A stretch of 10,738 nt of DNA, taken from Lachnospiraceae bacterium (GTDB lineage Bacteria > Bacillota > Clostridia > Lachnospirales > Lachnospiraceae). This document shows, one piece after another, positions 1 to 8,139 of this stretch. The notes beneath the pieces were generated by a model. It saw only the letters and a list, made by a program, of their open reading frames with translations. It was not told the DNA's origin and did not search any database. Position 1 is the first letter of the stretch; every line of letters starts with the position of its first letter. The DNA lies in the NCBI GenBank assembly GCA_014804285.1, contig JAAVAA010000095.1:1-10738 (forward strand). The letters are read 5' to 3'. The position numbers were made by a program, and so were the translations under genes.

Positions 1-759
1 AAAGCTCATAAAGTCCTCGCTTGCCGCCTTTGTGATCTCGCTGACAAAACGCTCTATCTCATCTGCACGGGTATTAATGCTCTCAGCGGCAGCACGTCGT
101 TTTTCCTCGTCCTTGTATAATCCTTTGGCAAGTGCCTTTGCATTCAGCTTGATCGCCGACAAAGGCGTTTTGATGTCGTGGGAAAGGGAAAGCAGCAAGA
201 GTTTTTTATCCTTCTGCATCGTGATTTCTCTTTTGCGGCTCTCCTCGATACTCTCACGCAAAAGGTTCACGCCCCATGCAAATTTACCGAAGAAACGGCT
301 TTTTTCCTCTGGTATCGGGACAGCAAGATTGCCCCTTGCAAGCTCCTGCGGAACATTGCTCAACCTGCCGAATGGCACGATGATATGCCCCCGGATATAA
401 TACAAAAGACAAATCATCAGCAGGAACAGCACACCCAATACACAGTTAACCGCCGCAATACTGTACTGTCCGTTGACCACAGTATACTCAACACGGTAAA
501 GCGTTCCGCCTGCTTCTATGATAAGATAATGCTCATCGGAACGGTAGAGTTCATCACCCGTGAACACGCCCGTAATATGGGGATATTTTTCAAGCTCATA
601 ATTGCCTGTTTCCGCTATCTCATCTACAAGCCGCTTGGCTTCAACACGATAAATGCCTTCATTTCTGTCTTTCACTCCTACAAGAAATAGATTCAATACC
701 GTCGTCAATAAAAGAAATACAATTATCGCTGCAATACACAATCTTTTGAAAGCCTTCAT
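1..759 (-). CDS. Sensor histidine kinase, 3' end outside the window
   Basis: The reading frame is open from 759 to the window edge, giving the first 253 residues of a membrane sensor kinase. A hydrophobic segment at about residues 7-28 and a second at about 98-121 enclose a roughly 70-residue extracytoplasmic sensor region. A HAMP-like linker follows (about 116-165). The dimerisation and phosphoacceptor helix carries HDIKTPLSAIK with the phosphorylatable His at about residue 194. The ATP-binding domain lies beyond the window. The ATG overlaps the TGA of the response regulator (ATGA), so the two are translationally coupled. By family knowledge it would autophosphorylate and pass phosphate to that regulator. 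The 70-residue outer loop is longer than in BceS-type intramembrane kinases, so it may sense a ligand directly. The ligand is unknown; a peptide antibiotic is a guess from the neighbouring transporter. Confidence 0.9.
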   Translation of the reverse strand, partial: MKAFKRLCIAAIIVFLLLTTVLNLFLVGVKDRNEGIYRVEAKRLVDEIAETGNYELEKYPHITGVFTGDELYRSDEHYLIIEAGGTLYRVEYTVVNGQYSIAAVNCVLGVLFLLMICLLYYIRGHIIVPFGRLSNVPQELARGNLAVPIPEEKSRFFGKFAWGVNLLRESIEESRKREITMQKDKKLLLLSLSHDIKTPLSAIKLNAKALAKGLYKDEEKRRAAAESINTRADEIERFVSEITKAASEDFMSF

Positions 760-1418
760 ACAAACTTATACCCCACACCCCAGACAGTAAGCAAACGCTT
801 TGCATTCTTAGGATCATCACCGAGCTTCTGGCGAAGGCGGTTGATATGCACATGGAGCGTTTGCAGTTCCGAATCGCTGTCACTGCCCCAGACAGTGCCA
901 AACAGGTACTCTTTTTTCAGAGATTTGCCCTGATTCTCAATCAGAAGCGCCAACAGGTCAAATTCCTTTGCAGGCAGTTCTACGGGCTTTCCGTCGATGA
1001 CCGCCGTTTTATCTGCAAGATTGAGTGTCACACCGTCCGCCGACAGTGTATCACGCTGATACCGCCGTTTGAATATCCCCTTGATCTTAGCGATAAGAAT
1101 ATCAATGTCATAGGGCTTTTCAATATAATCATCAGCACCGAGGTCAAAGCCGTTCAGCTTATCCTCCTTACCCGTCCTTGAACTTACAATCAGTATAGGA
1201 GTATCCGCATTTTCCCGTAGCTTGGAACAGACCGCAAAGCCATTCACATCGGGGAGATTGATATCCAGCACCACAAGCCTTGCGCCATATCGTTCAAAAA
1301 GCTGTATGGCACGCTCTCCGCCAGCCACGCTTGACACAGTATAGCCCTCGTCACGCAGGAAGTCCGTCAGCAAGTCAGCCAGTTCCTTGTCGTCTTCTAC
1401 TATCAGAATATCGGTCAT
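756..1418 (-). CDS. OmpR/PhoB-family response regulator
   Basis: This 220-residue protein has the two-domain layout and length of the OmpR family. The receiver domain (about 1-120) has the acidic pocket E8-D9-D10, the phosphoacceptor D52 in LVVLDINLPDVNG, the switch Ser at 79 and the conserved K101 in EKPYD. The C-terminal winged helix-turn-helix (about 125-220) ends in the typical GVGYKFV wing. A GGCGAGG ribosome site sits about 9 bases before the ATG. It is the third gene of the permease-ATPase-regulator-kinase operon and probably activates that operon; a candidate DNA site lies at 4727-4742. It is separated from the ATPase gene by 102 bases holding three hairpins, so its expression relative to the transporter may be set there. 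Confidence 0.95.
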   Translation of the reverse strand: MTDILIVEDDKELADLLTDFLRDEGYTVSSVAGGERAIQLFERYGARLVVLDINLPDVNGFAVCSKLRENADTPILIVSSRTGKEDKLNGFDLGADDYIEKPYDIDILIAKIKGIFKRRYQRDTLSADGVTLNLADKTAVIDGKPVELPAKEFDLLALLIENQGKSLKKEYLFGTVWGSDSDSELQTLHVHINRLRQKLGDDPKNAKRLLTVWGVGYKFV

Positions 1419-1445
1419 AAAAATAACCTCGCCTTTCTCACAGCC

Positions 1446-1518
1446 TGCGATATTTGGGCCGCAGGCCCAATATTCGCAAGATGAACAAGTTCATCTGTGA
1501 AAAATTTATTTTTCACAG
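1446..1518 (-). promoter_or_regulatory. Three consecutive hairpins between ATPase and regulator genes
   Basis: Three palindromes abut in the ATPase-regulator gap. A perfect 10-bp stem CTGTGAAAAA/TTTTTCACAG with a 4-base loop lies at 1495-1518. A perfect 7-bp stem GATGAAC/GTTCATC with a 2-base loop lies at 1480-1495. A long GC-rich stem at 1446-1478 pairs GGGCC with GGCCC next to an AT part with a small internal loop. None is followed by a proper U-tract on the minus strand. A full terminator is therefore less likely than a partial attenuator, an mRNA-stabilising or processing site, or a copy of an intergenic palindromic repeat family. Confidence 0.6.
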
Positions 1519-1520
1519 TA

Positions 1521-2291
1521 TCACCAGCCCTGTTCCATAAGCCAGTTGTTCAGTTCTCTTTCACGGTCACGAAGCTCCTTGTCACCGCCGTCAAAATGTC
1601 CCATTTCTTTTTCCCCGACGATGCCGCCGTCCACAATGTAAAGCACCCTGCTGCACTTGGCAGCAACCTTTGCGTCGTGGGTCACGCACATGATCGTTGT
1701 ACCATCACGGTTTAAAGAGAGCAGCTCGTTCATGACCTCATCAGAGCTTGCACGGTTTAATGCACCTGTCGGCTCATCGGCAAAGATCATCTTGGGATTG
1801 TTTATCATACTGCGACAAATACAAGCCCTCTGAAGCTGTCCGCCCGACACCTCGTTGATATCGTTGCCGCACACATCGTCAATGCCGAGCCTGCGCATGA
1901 GCGCTCTGCCGCGCTCCTCGGTCTGCCTGCGGCTCGACCTGTTCTTTTTCAACTTTACCGCAGGAAAAATGATATTATCAAGTACCGAAAGATTTTTCAT
2001 CATGTACATCTGCTGAAAAATAAAGCCCATTTCGTCAAGTCTGAGCCTTGCAAGCTCCTTATCACTAAGCTTTGCTGTTTTCCTGCCGTTAAAGACCACC
2101 TCGCCTGCGGTCACTTGGTCCATTCCCGAAACGCAGTAGAGCAGCGTGCTTTTGCCTGAGCCGGAGGGTCCCATGACCGCCACCATTTCACCCTCACTGA
2201 TCGTCAGATCGACGTTTTTCAACACATTGTTCTGATGTTTGTTCACGATATATGTCTTGCATAGTCCCTTTGTCTGTAAAACCGTATTCAT
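1521..2291 (-). CDS. ABC transporter ATP-binding protein (MacB/LolD-type)
   Basis: This is a complete 256-residue ATPase of the class that powers FtsX-domain permeases. Visible motifs are Walker A GPSGSGKST (41-49), the Q-loop at Q93/Q94, the signature VSGGQLQRA (148-156), Walker B MIFADEP (168-174, catalytic E173) and the H-loop His at 205 in MCVTHD. The C-terminus (about 225-256) is a charged extension ending in WLMEQGW. The start is set by GGAGG immediately after the permease TAA stop (2300-2304), with only 13 bases between genes, which implies coupled translation. It should dimerise on the cytoplasmic face of the permease and drive mechanotransmission or export. The substrate cannot be read from the sequence; antimicrobial peptides or lipoproteins are family precedents. 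Confidence 0.95.
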   Translation of the reverse strand: MNTVLQTKGLCKTYIVNKHQNNVLKNVDLTISEGEMVAVMGPSGSGKSTLLYCVSGMDQVTAGEVVFNGRKTAKLSDKELARLRLDEMGFIFQQMYMMKNLSVLDNIIFPAVKLKKNRSSRRQTEERGRALMRRLGIDDVCGNDINEVSGGQLQRACICRSMINNPKMIFADEPTGALNRASSDEVMNELLSLNRDGTTIMCVTHDAKVAAKCSRVLYIVDGGIVGEKEMGHFDGGDKELRDRERELNNWLMEQGW

Positions 2292-2304
2292 TATATTGTC
2301 CTCC

Positions 2305-4665
2305 TTATTCTATGCTTGCCGTATCGGAAGCCTTGATTGTTTTTGTGTAAAGCGCTGTCAGGAATGAGCCGATGACGGTCACACCGATGAGAATCGCCGG
2401 GCAGACCACAAATATTTCCAGCGGATCAAAATCGCATTGCAAGCCTGATATATCGCCGATCATGTTACCTATCCAATTCATCATTACGTTACTGATCGGC
2501 ATAAGCACCGCGGTCGAAACGATGCAGGCAATCACCGATACGATCACAAACCGCAGTGTATGCTGTGCAACAATGCTGCTGTTAGGAATCCCCACCGCCT
2601 TCGTCAATGCAATCTCGCTCTTTTCCTTTGAGATGAATGAACGCTCCATGAGTATGACGATCAATGCCGTTACGATCACAGTAATGAGCATCATCATCTT
2701 CTTGGTCGCATTCAGCGTATCGGACATTCCCGTAAAATTATTAATGTAATCCGGGGTCGAATACACCTTGTCAGTTTCGAGCAAGCTTCTCAGCTTTTCA
2801 ATGTTTTGGTTTATCTGCTCCTTGTCGGGACTGCCGTCAAAGTGTATCTGCACGCCCATCACATTACTCGCCTCCTGATGTCCGAGGTCAAAATCTTTAT
2901 ATAGAAAAGCGGCGTTAGCGGTGTTGACGAACGAAGAAAATGTTCCCGTGATCATAAACTCATACTCTTTCTCATTTATTACTGCCGTTACCCTGTCGCC
3001 AATCTCTGCGTCCAGGTTATCGAGAGTGCCTGCCGTTACGGCAATCTCGTCCGTCTTCTGTGGCGCGCTGCCTTTGTCCACATAGAACGTGTCATTTGTT
3101 TCCCCTTTCATGACGCGGAAATTAACCGTTTCCGTTTTGTCTTCGTGTGATGTTTCAAACTGCGCACCTATCGTCATTGTGCATTTGCCGGGCATTCCAT
3201 TATCGGCAAGGAGCTTTTCGATATCTGCGATGATCTGCTTATACGTACTCTGATCTGCAAAGACCTCTCCAAATATTTCGCTGTCCATGATATGCGCTTC
3301 GCTTGAGGGTACATCGAAGAAGCGCAGCAGTTTTTCACTTTTTAATGTCAACACAAAATTTGACATGATCGTCATCAACAGAATACAGAGCGTAAATACA
3401 ACCGTTATAATAGAAAACTGCTTCGGTGAGCTTAACACATCATTGACCGGGAAAAATGCAACCTGCGGCAGCTTTGAACGTCCTAAGCGCATAAGGCTTC
3501 TTTTTCGGAAGCGCTCGCCCGTCTGACCGTTTCTTACCGCATCAATCGGTGAAAGTTTATTGACTCTGCGTGTGCAGCTGTAGCAGAATAGCAGGATAAT
3601 GACAACTACCAACCCAGAGCTTAAACCCCCCATAAGAGTACCGCTCTCGCTTCCGAGAACGATATTTTCCGATACAGTTTTCATCATCATATCCCCGAGA
3701 GGGACAGAACAGAAATATCCTATCAGTGTTCCGACCACGGCAATGGCAAGATACTTGACGACATACAGGCTTCTTATACTGCCGTTATCGATACCGACTG
3801 CCTTCATCACACCGATCTCACGAAATTCCTCACTGATCGTAAAGTCTATCGTGAAACGCAGCACCACAAAAGCTGTGAACATCAGCACAACGCTGATTAT
3901 CATTAAGGCATAAGCCAAAAGCATATCATAGAGATAAATACTCTTGCTTTCTTCCCGTGTGCTGATATATACACCGCTATAGTTCTTTGCAAGTTCCCTT
4001 ATTTCATCAACTGATGATGTATTTACACAAAACTGCCTGCCATTCATGATATGAGTGGCTTCGTCCCTGTCAAGATAGTCATAGTCAGCAGAGTTCATGA
4101 TAAGATACGGGGGATTCGAGTTTTCCGAACCAAACAGCGCACCTTTGAACCGCCCCATAAACTTAAGCGTGAGATGACTGTCACCGACAGTAAGCTCCAC
4201 CTCGTCGCCCTCTTTTATAGCAAGGTCTTGTAAAAAAGGAGCTGTGGCATAAAAGCAGCCCTTGTCCACGCTTTCGATGATGTTATTGTTCTCATCGAAA
4301 TAGTTGATAGCCATTTCACGATCAGAAAGCAACCAGGCAGCATTCATGAAATTATCAAGTTCCTTTCCGTTATGCCTGAAATACTTTGAGCTGGCTACAC
4401 ACAGCCAATGCTCGGTCCTTATCTCCTTAACGGAATCAAGCTCCCCAATCTTTTCCTCAAGATTGTTTTCTCCGCTGAACATCATCAGCACGGTAACATC
4501 GGGAACATCCGCCGCATCAAAATAATGCTCAATACCGCCAGTCACAGCTATGATATTGTTCACCGCCGCCGCTGCAAACATGGAGCATAAAATGACAAAC
4601 AGCAGCAGAATGATGTTCATAGTCCTTTTGCGTTTCAGGTCTTTTTTTAATACTCTCCAGAACAT
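2305..4665 (-). CDS. FtsX-domain ABC transporter permease, two FtsX repeats
   Basis: The 786-residue membrane protein is a tandem duplication of a four-helix FtsX unit. Predicted helices lie near residues 17-40, 248-272, 303-325 and 348-366 for the first half, and 418-440, 657-675, 704-728 and 752-773 for the second. Two extracytoplasmic domains of about 200 residues each (about 42-245 and 441-655) sit after the first helix of each half. The cytoplasmic coupling motif occurs twice, as EEFREIGVMKAVGI (279-292) and KEKSEIALTKAVGI (680-693). The layout differs from BceB, which has ten helices and one large loop. An AGAGG ribosome site precedes the ATG. It is the first gene of the operon and partner of the following ATPase. 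By family knowledge it handles extracytoplasmic substrates such as peptides or lipoproteins. The substrate is unknown. Confidence 0.93.
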   Translation of the reverse strand: MFWRVLKKDLKRKRTMNIILLLFVILCSMFAAAAVNNIIAVTGGIEHYFDAADVPDVTVLMMFSGENNLEEKIGELDSVKEIRTEHWLCVASSKYFRHNGKELDNFMNAAWLLSDREMAINYFDENNNIIESVDKGCFYATAPFLQDLAIKEGDEVELTVGDSHLTLKFMGRFKGALFGSENSNPPYLIMNSADYDYLDRDEATHIMNGRQFCVNTSSVDEIRELAKNYSGVYISTREESKSIYLYDMLLAYALMIISVVLMFTAFVVLRFTIDFTISEEFREIGVMKAVGIDNGSIRSLYVVKYLAIAVVGTLIGYFCSVPLGDMMMKTVSENIVLGSESGTLMGGLSSGLVVVIILLFCYSCTRRVNKLSPIDAVRNGQTGERFRKRSLMRLGRSKLPQVAFFPVNDVLSSPKQFSIITVVFTLCILLMTIMSNFVLTLKSEKLLRFFDVPSSEAHIMDSEIFGEVFADQSTYKQIIADIEKLLADNGMPGKCTMTIGAQFETSHEDKTETVNFRVMKGETNDTFYVDKGSAPQKTDEIAVTAGTLDNLDAEIGDRVTAVINEKEYEFMITGTFSSFVNTANAAFLYKDFDLGHQEASNVMGVQIHFDGSPDKEQINQNIEKLRSLLETDKVYSTPDYINNFTGMSDTLNATKKMMMLITVIVTALIVILMERSFISKEKSEIALTKAVGIPNSSIVAQHTLRFVIVSVIACIVSTAVLMPISNVMMNWIGNMIGDISGLQCDFDPLEIFVVCPAILIGVTVIGSFLTALYTKTIKASDTASIE

Positions 4666-4713
4666 AGTATATGCCTCTTTTCCTGCGCTTTATTTTCTCT
4701 ATGTTCGGAGCAT

Positions 4714-4742
4714 AGCATAGAAATTCTTAACAAGTCTTTAAC
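4714..4742 (-). promoter_or_regulatory. Probable operon promoter with paired GTTAA operator boxes
   Basis: Read on the minus strand, GTTAA occurs twice exactly 11 bases apart (starting at 4742 and 4731). The surrounding 11-mers match at 8 of 11 positions. A TATGCT -10 candidate follows at 4719-4714. The best -35 (TTAAAG, 16-base spacing) is poor and overlaps the boxes. Direct repeats one helical turn apart over a weak -35 are the usual design for activation by a dimer of an OmpR-family regulator, and this operon encodes one. The link to that regulator is inferred. Confidence 0.5.
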
Positions 4743-4819
4743 TTTTGACAGAGCATAAAAGTTTGCTTATTCAAGAGATTTATCTATTTCTTTACATGTT
4801 CTTGAAATGCACATGTCTA

Positions 4820-5533
4820 TTAATCTAAAATCGGCAAATTATTCAGGCAGGGTGGTAAATGCATCATATGATGATTTGTCATAGGGGTTAAAATCATGCC
4901 TCCCCTCGTCAATCTTCCCCAAAATACTAATAACCAGACAGAGCGGAAATCTGTAGTCACTCCGCCTTCTTCTAATATTCTCATTACCCATTCTTCAGGC
5001 ACCATAGATTGTATCTGCTCCAATGTTAAACTTTCTAATATGCAGCGTGTATTTTTTCCTACTGTAATCATATAATCACGAAGCGCAAGGATATTTATTC
5101 CTTTTCCAAACGCTACTGTTTCATCAAATTCCAGTGCATTTCCCGTGTCTGTAATGGAAGCGCCGATTTTTCTTTGCCATTCTGCATTAAAAATCTGGTT
5201 TTGATTTACCATTAATATATTGCTAACCAAATCTTCTATACGATATGTATGCCAAAATTGCCAACACATAGGAACTTTTCTCGTTCCTGCATAATGCAAA
5301 TCCACATCATAGTCCTCTCTTGGTACTATTACGTTCTGATTTCCCAATAGCATATACTCCATAACATAATCTGCAATCGTTTTTTCAGCTCTCCCGGATA
5401 TTTCAGCGGGGTGCACCATAGCATGGACTTCCAATGTCAATTTTCTAATTTTTTCTATGTCGGTTCCTTTTAAAGCCTTTTTTAATTCATCATATTTTTC
5501 TCTAATTGGTGTAAATAATTCTTCTTTTTTCAT
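4820..5533 (-). CDS. DinB-superfamily-like protein
   Basis: This 237-residue soluble protein is rich in predicted helix. It appears to carry the metal-binding histidines of the DinB/YfiT four-helix-bundle superfamily: H95 in WQFWHTYRIED, and an H-x3-H pair, H221 and H225, in TNHHMMHLPPC near the C-terminus. Family members include thiol-dependent transferases and stress-induced proteins, but many have no known reaction, so no substrate is proposed. The ATG is preceded by AAAGGA about 10 bases upstream. The gene lies 33 bases after the stop of the small unrecognised gene on the same strand, so they may be co-transcribed. No U-tract terminator is visible after the stop. The family assignment rests on the histidine pattern and general look and is moderate. 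Confidence 0.6.
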   Translation of the reverse strand: MKKEELFTPIREKYDELKKALKGTDIEKIRKLTLEVHAMVHPAEISGRAEKTIADYVMEYMLLGNQNVIVPREDYDVDLHYAGTRKVPMCWQFWHTYRIEDLVSNILMVNQNQIFNAEWQRKIGASITDTGNALEFDETVAFGKGINILALRDYMITVGKNTRCILESLTLEQIQSMVPEEWVMRILEEGGVTTDFRSVWLLVFWGRLTRGGMILTPMTNHHMMHLPPCLNNLPILD

Positions 5534-5566
5534 AAGATATAATTCCTTTCGTTCTTTATCAGCATT

Positions 5567-5890
5567 TTATTGTATTATACAGTCTTTCTTTCGCCAGAAC
5601 ATCAATAAAGATCCAGCCTGTTCTAACAGATTATTAATGTTTTGCACATGTTTATTTTCCCTTGTTACGCCAAAATCCCAAAATACTTTTTGTCCGTCCT
5701 CTTTTTCTATGATTGCATTGTATTTTTCAATCAATGCTTTTAGAGTATCACTTGTATAGGAGGTTGCCAGACTTTCCAGTGTCTTTAAAAAAATGCTAAC
5801 CCATGGAAAGTATTTGTTATCCGGATAATCCATCATGAACAGAATTGTGCATTTAGTTATGCATTTCAATCTTTCGTTCAACTCTCCCAC
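5567..5890 (-). CDS. Hypothetical protein, probably 3' part of a frameshifted gene
   Basis: I do not recognise this family. The open stretch gives 107 residues from a GTG, with an aromatic and hydrophobic middle (FMMDYPDNKYFPWVS, about 18-32), a helical lysine-rich segment and a C-terminus LLMFWRKKDCIIQ. No signal peptide or convincing membrane span is present. No ribosome site precedes the GTG, and an in-frame TAA lies only four codons upstream, so a natural start is hard to find. The preceding 26-codon reading frame on the same strand joins it seamlessly if one base is added to a run of seven T (plus strand 5898-5904), making a 130-residue protein. It is therefore most likely the downstream piece of a single broken gene, or an intact gene with a sequencing error in the homopolymer. 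Confidence 0.5.
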   Translation of the reverse strand: MGELNERLKCITKCTILFMMDYPDNKYFPWVSIFLKTLESLATSYTSDTLKALIEKYNAIIEKEDGQKVFWDFGVTRENKHVQNINNLLEQAGSLLMFWRKKDCIIQ

Positions 5891-5958
5891 AAAAACATTT
5901 TTTTATTTAAAACAACCAGTTCCAGCTGATCAACAATTTCCGGTTCATAACCTTTCAT
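5878..5958 (-). pseudogene. 5' fragment of the frameshifted small gene
   Basis: An ATG at 5958 opens a 26-codon frame beginning MKGYEPEIVDQLELVVLNKK and ending in TGA at 5878-5880. At the run of seven A (minus strand, 5904-5898) one extra base would change the following residues to NVFVGELNER, which continues straight into the 107-residue frame. The amphipathic helical character also continues across the junction. The ATG itself lacks an obvious ribosome site (the upstream bases are CATAAGATCTAT), and an in-frame stop lies 33 bases upstream. The gene may be decaying at its 5' end too. Confidence 0.45.
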
Positions 5959-6095
5959 ATAGATCTTATGGGAAAATATAATTACAATTTAGCCATACAA
6001 GCAAACAAAATCTGGCAAAATATATCTACTCCATTGTAAAACCAACTATCAGTTTAATTTGCTAATTTATGATATCGCATCCGACATAGCACCGT

Positions 6096-8015
6096 TTACT
6101 CCCACGTTCTGATTTCTTCTACTTCTTCACCACTTTTCTCTAATAGGAAAAATCTTCCTTCCACGCATATTGCTGCCTTCCCGTTTTTATCTACTATGAT
6201 ATCAATATCCTCCTCAAAATCATGCACTTGCAATGTTGCGCAGGAAAACGGTGCTTCCATAACAAGCGTTTCAGGCTGTCCGTATACTTTATATAAATTC
6301 TCCCAACTGGTATAATAATAGCCATATTCAGACGCACTGTGGAAAGAAGTTACGTCATGATGTTTCCGGTCCCAACTCATGTTTATTTCTTGATCCAGAT
6401 AGGTATCTTTTAAACTCTGTGTAAGCTCCTGTTCCTTCACATACGCTTCCGAACTGATATCTCCTATATAACAATAAACAGATTCTCCCAGATACTCCGT
6501 AATCTTCCACTGATCCAACATGGCATAATACTCTTTTCCGCTGTCGATACGGTTATCAAACAGATACCATGGCATTTCTGTTCCGTAAGTGCCCTCATTG
6601 CGAATATAAGAACAGATGCGTACCGCAGAATCATCTATATAGATAAGCGTCCCGATATAATCCGGTGTTTTAAAATCATACAACACAACACTTTCTATTT
6701 TCCCCGCCACATCCCGGTTCGCTATACACAGATAAGGATCTCCCTTATAGGAAAGAAAATAATGCTCATCTGTGTCAGTACCAAAGACACATATTCCTTT
6801 TTGCGCCCTTATATTTCCACTACTATCTTTCTCACATTTAAACCACATATAATCAAACCGCTCGTCCCAGAGATCATACTTACAGTGTACAAGAAACTCT
6901 TCCGAAGCATCCGCTCCTTCCACGAGAAAGTATTTCGTCGGCGGATATGTTCCCTCTCGTACATAAGTGCTCCCGGAATCATACCTTATCAGTCTTCCTG
7001 TCTCTTCTTTTTTAATATAATCCATCTTTTCTGCTATAGACATCTCTGTTTCTTTAGACTTTTCCTGCTGCAACATTTCCTGAATGGTACCTGACTGCAC
7101 AGCTTCATGCAGACTCTCGATAAGTTCACCGCAGGCAGTAATTTCCCTGTACATATCTGTTTTGTACTCTCTGACAATTCCGAATGAAAATTTATTAAAT
7201 ACATTTTCATCATCTTCTGGCAGCAATTCCCTATACGCAACTTTAATCGGATCTCCCTCTACCGTACATACCTCAATATTAGAATATAATGCTTCTATCA
7301 TGCCTTCAATATTAAGCGGTTTCGTAACGGCATATGTAATTGTCTCCTTCTCAGAAGCCTCCTCCCATGTCTCATAACCGAGCATTCCCTGTGTTATCTC
7401 TGTTTTTAAGACCTGTCCGCATCCCAGATCAGCCCAGACCGTGTAATGCCACTTTATACTCTTGGAATTAATATCGTGATAACACGGCAGATAGTAAATC
7501 TCTATCCCATCTACTGTCATATGATAAATCTCCCCAAGTATATGCTCACGTAAATGATATGAAAAATCCTCTAAAATCTCTTCTTCTACTTCTTCGACAT
7601 CCCATGAAGCAATCAATTCATATGTCATACTGTCATAGTTTAAGTTTGACATACTCAGTTTTTCATATCCGTAATTCTCAGTCAGATAAGTATTGATAAA
7701 TCCGTTCCACTGAGGAATTTTTACACATATTTCACCGTTATAAGAGGTCAATATCTCTTTTTGAGTTTCATCAACCGTAAACGTAATGCCTTCTTCACGA
7801 TTCCGCTCTTTATCCTCTGTATAGCCGGTCTGACTGTTATCTTTCTCGGAAAATGCCCTGTCACTTTTCTGGAACAGTGTATAGCCGGCTGACTGCTCTG
7901 GCTCAGCCCCTCTTTGACCACATGCAATAAGCGTGACCACACAGATCAGTAGCAAAACACTGCCAATTCTGCCGATGCCACGCCTTATCTGAAAATTAAT
8001 TCTTATTTTTGTCAT
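6096..8015 (-). CDS. Large putative lipoprotein of unknown function
   Basis: This 639-residue protein starts with a lipoprotein signal peptide: basic n-region MTKIRINFQIRR, hydrophobic core GSVLLLICVVTLIAC, lipobox LIAC and modified Cys at residue 32. A low-complexity polar linker follows (about 35-75). The rest is acidic and very rich in Tyr, Trp and Glu, as in secreted Clostridia proteins built of beta sheet. The segments around 85-260 and 345-600 look like separate globular parts, joined by a Glu/Lys-rich helical stretch (about 290-335). No catalytic motif was recognised. An AAAGGGAAG ribosome site sits just before the ATG. It should be anchored on the outer face of the membrane. The gene stands alone, divergent from the esterase; no operon partner or terminator is evident. 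Confidence 0.8.
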   Translation of the reverse strand: MTKIRINFQIRRGIGRIGSVLLLICVVTLIACGQRGAEPEQSAGYTLFQKSDRAFSEKDNSQTGYTEDKERNREEGITFTVDETQKEILTSYNGEICVKIPQWNGFINTYLTENYGYEKLSMSNLNYDSMTYELIASWDVEEVEEEILEDFSYHLREHILGEIYHMTVDGIEIYYLPCYHDINSKSIKWHYTVWADLGCGQVLKTEITQGMLGYETWEEASEKETITYAVTKPLNIEGMIEALYSNIEVCTVEGDPIKVAYRELLPEDDENVFNKFSFGIVREYKTDMYREITACGELIESLHEAVQSGTIQEMLQQEKSKETEMSIAEKMDYIKKEETGRLIRYDSGSTYVREGTYPPTKYFLVEGADASEEFLVHCKYDLWDERFDYMWFKCEKDSSGNIRAQKGICVFGTDTDEHYFLSYKGDPYLCIANRDVAGKIESVVLYDFKTPDYIGTLIYIDDSAVRICSYIRNEGTYGTEMPWYLFDNRIDSGKEYYAMLDQWKITEYLGESVYCYIGDISSEAYVKEQELTQSLKDTYLDQEINMSWDRKHHDVTSFHSASEYGYYYTSWENLYKVYGQPETLVMEAPFSCATLQVHDFEEDIDIIVDKNGKAAICVEGRFFLLEKSGEEVEEIRTWE

Positions 8016-8139
8016 CCGTCTTCCCTTTATGTATCCGATATCTCATTAGCATTTTTCAAAATACTAAATATATAAAATAGTATAACACAAAATATATACA
8101 TTTGTCTTATATAGTGTATAATTATATCATTACTACATA
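8016..8139. promoter_or_regulatory. Divergent AT-rich promoter region
   Basis: The 124 bases between the lipoprotein and esterase starts are strongly AT-rich and must hold both promoters. For the lipoprotein (minus strand), TATACT at 8084-8079 with a weak AAGACA 18 bases upstream is the best pair. For the esterase (plus strand), TATAAT at 8117-8122 is a good -10 but no matching -35 is visible. Both start points are guesses. Confidence 0.4.

Noticed and set aside
178..690. Plus-strand 170-residue frame at the left end
   Set aside because: It lies opposite a clear histidine kinase with H-box and membrane segments; it is a shadow frame.
4794..4816. Paired ACATGT palindromes as terminator or operator after the DinB-like gene
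   Set aside because: The stem is only six bases with an 11-base loop and no T-run. Self-palindromic hexamers like this arise by chance.
5891..5905. Programmed -1 frameshift at the A-run on the minus strand
   Set aside because: The frame through the run is T AAA AAA A, not the X XXY YYZ pattern. No ribosome-site stimulator or downstream stem is visible, so an indel is simpler.
8102..8122. TTGTCT with TATAAT as the esterase promoter
   Set aside because: The boxes are only 9 bases apart, too close for a sigma-A promoter; only the -10 was kept.
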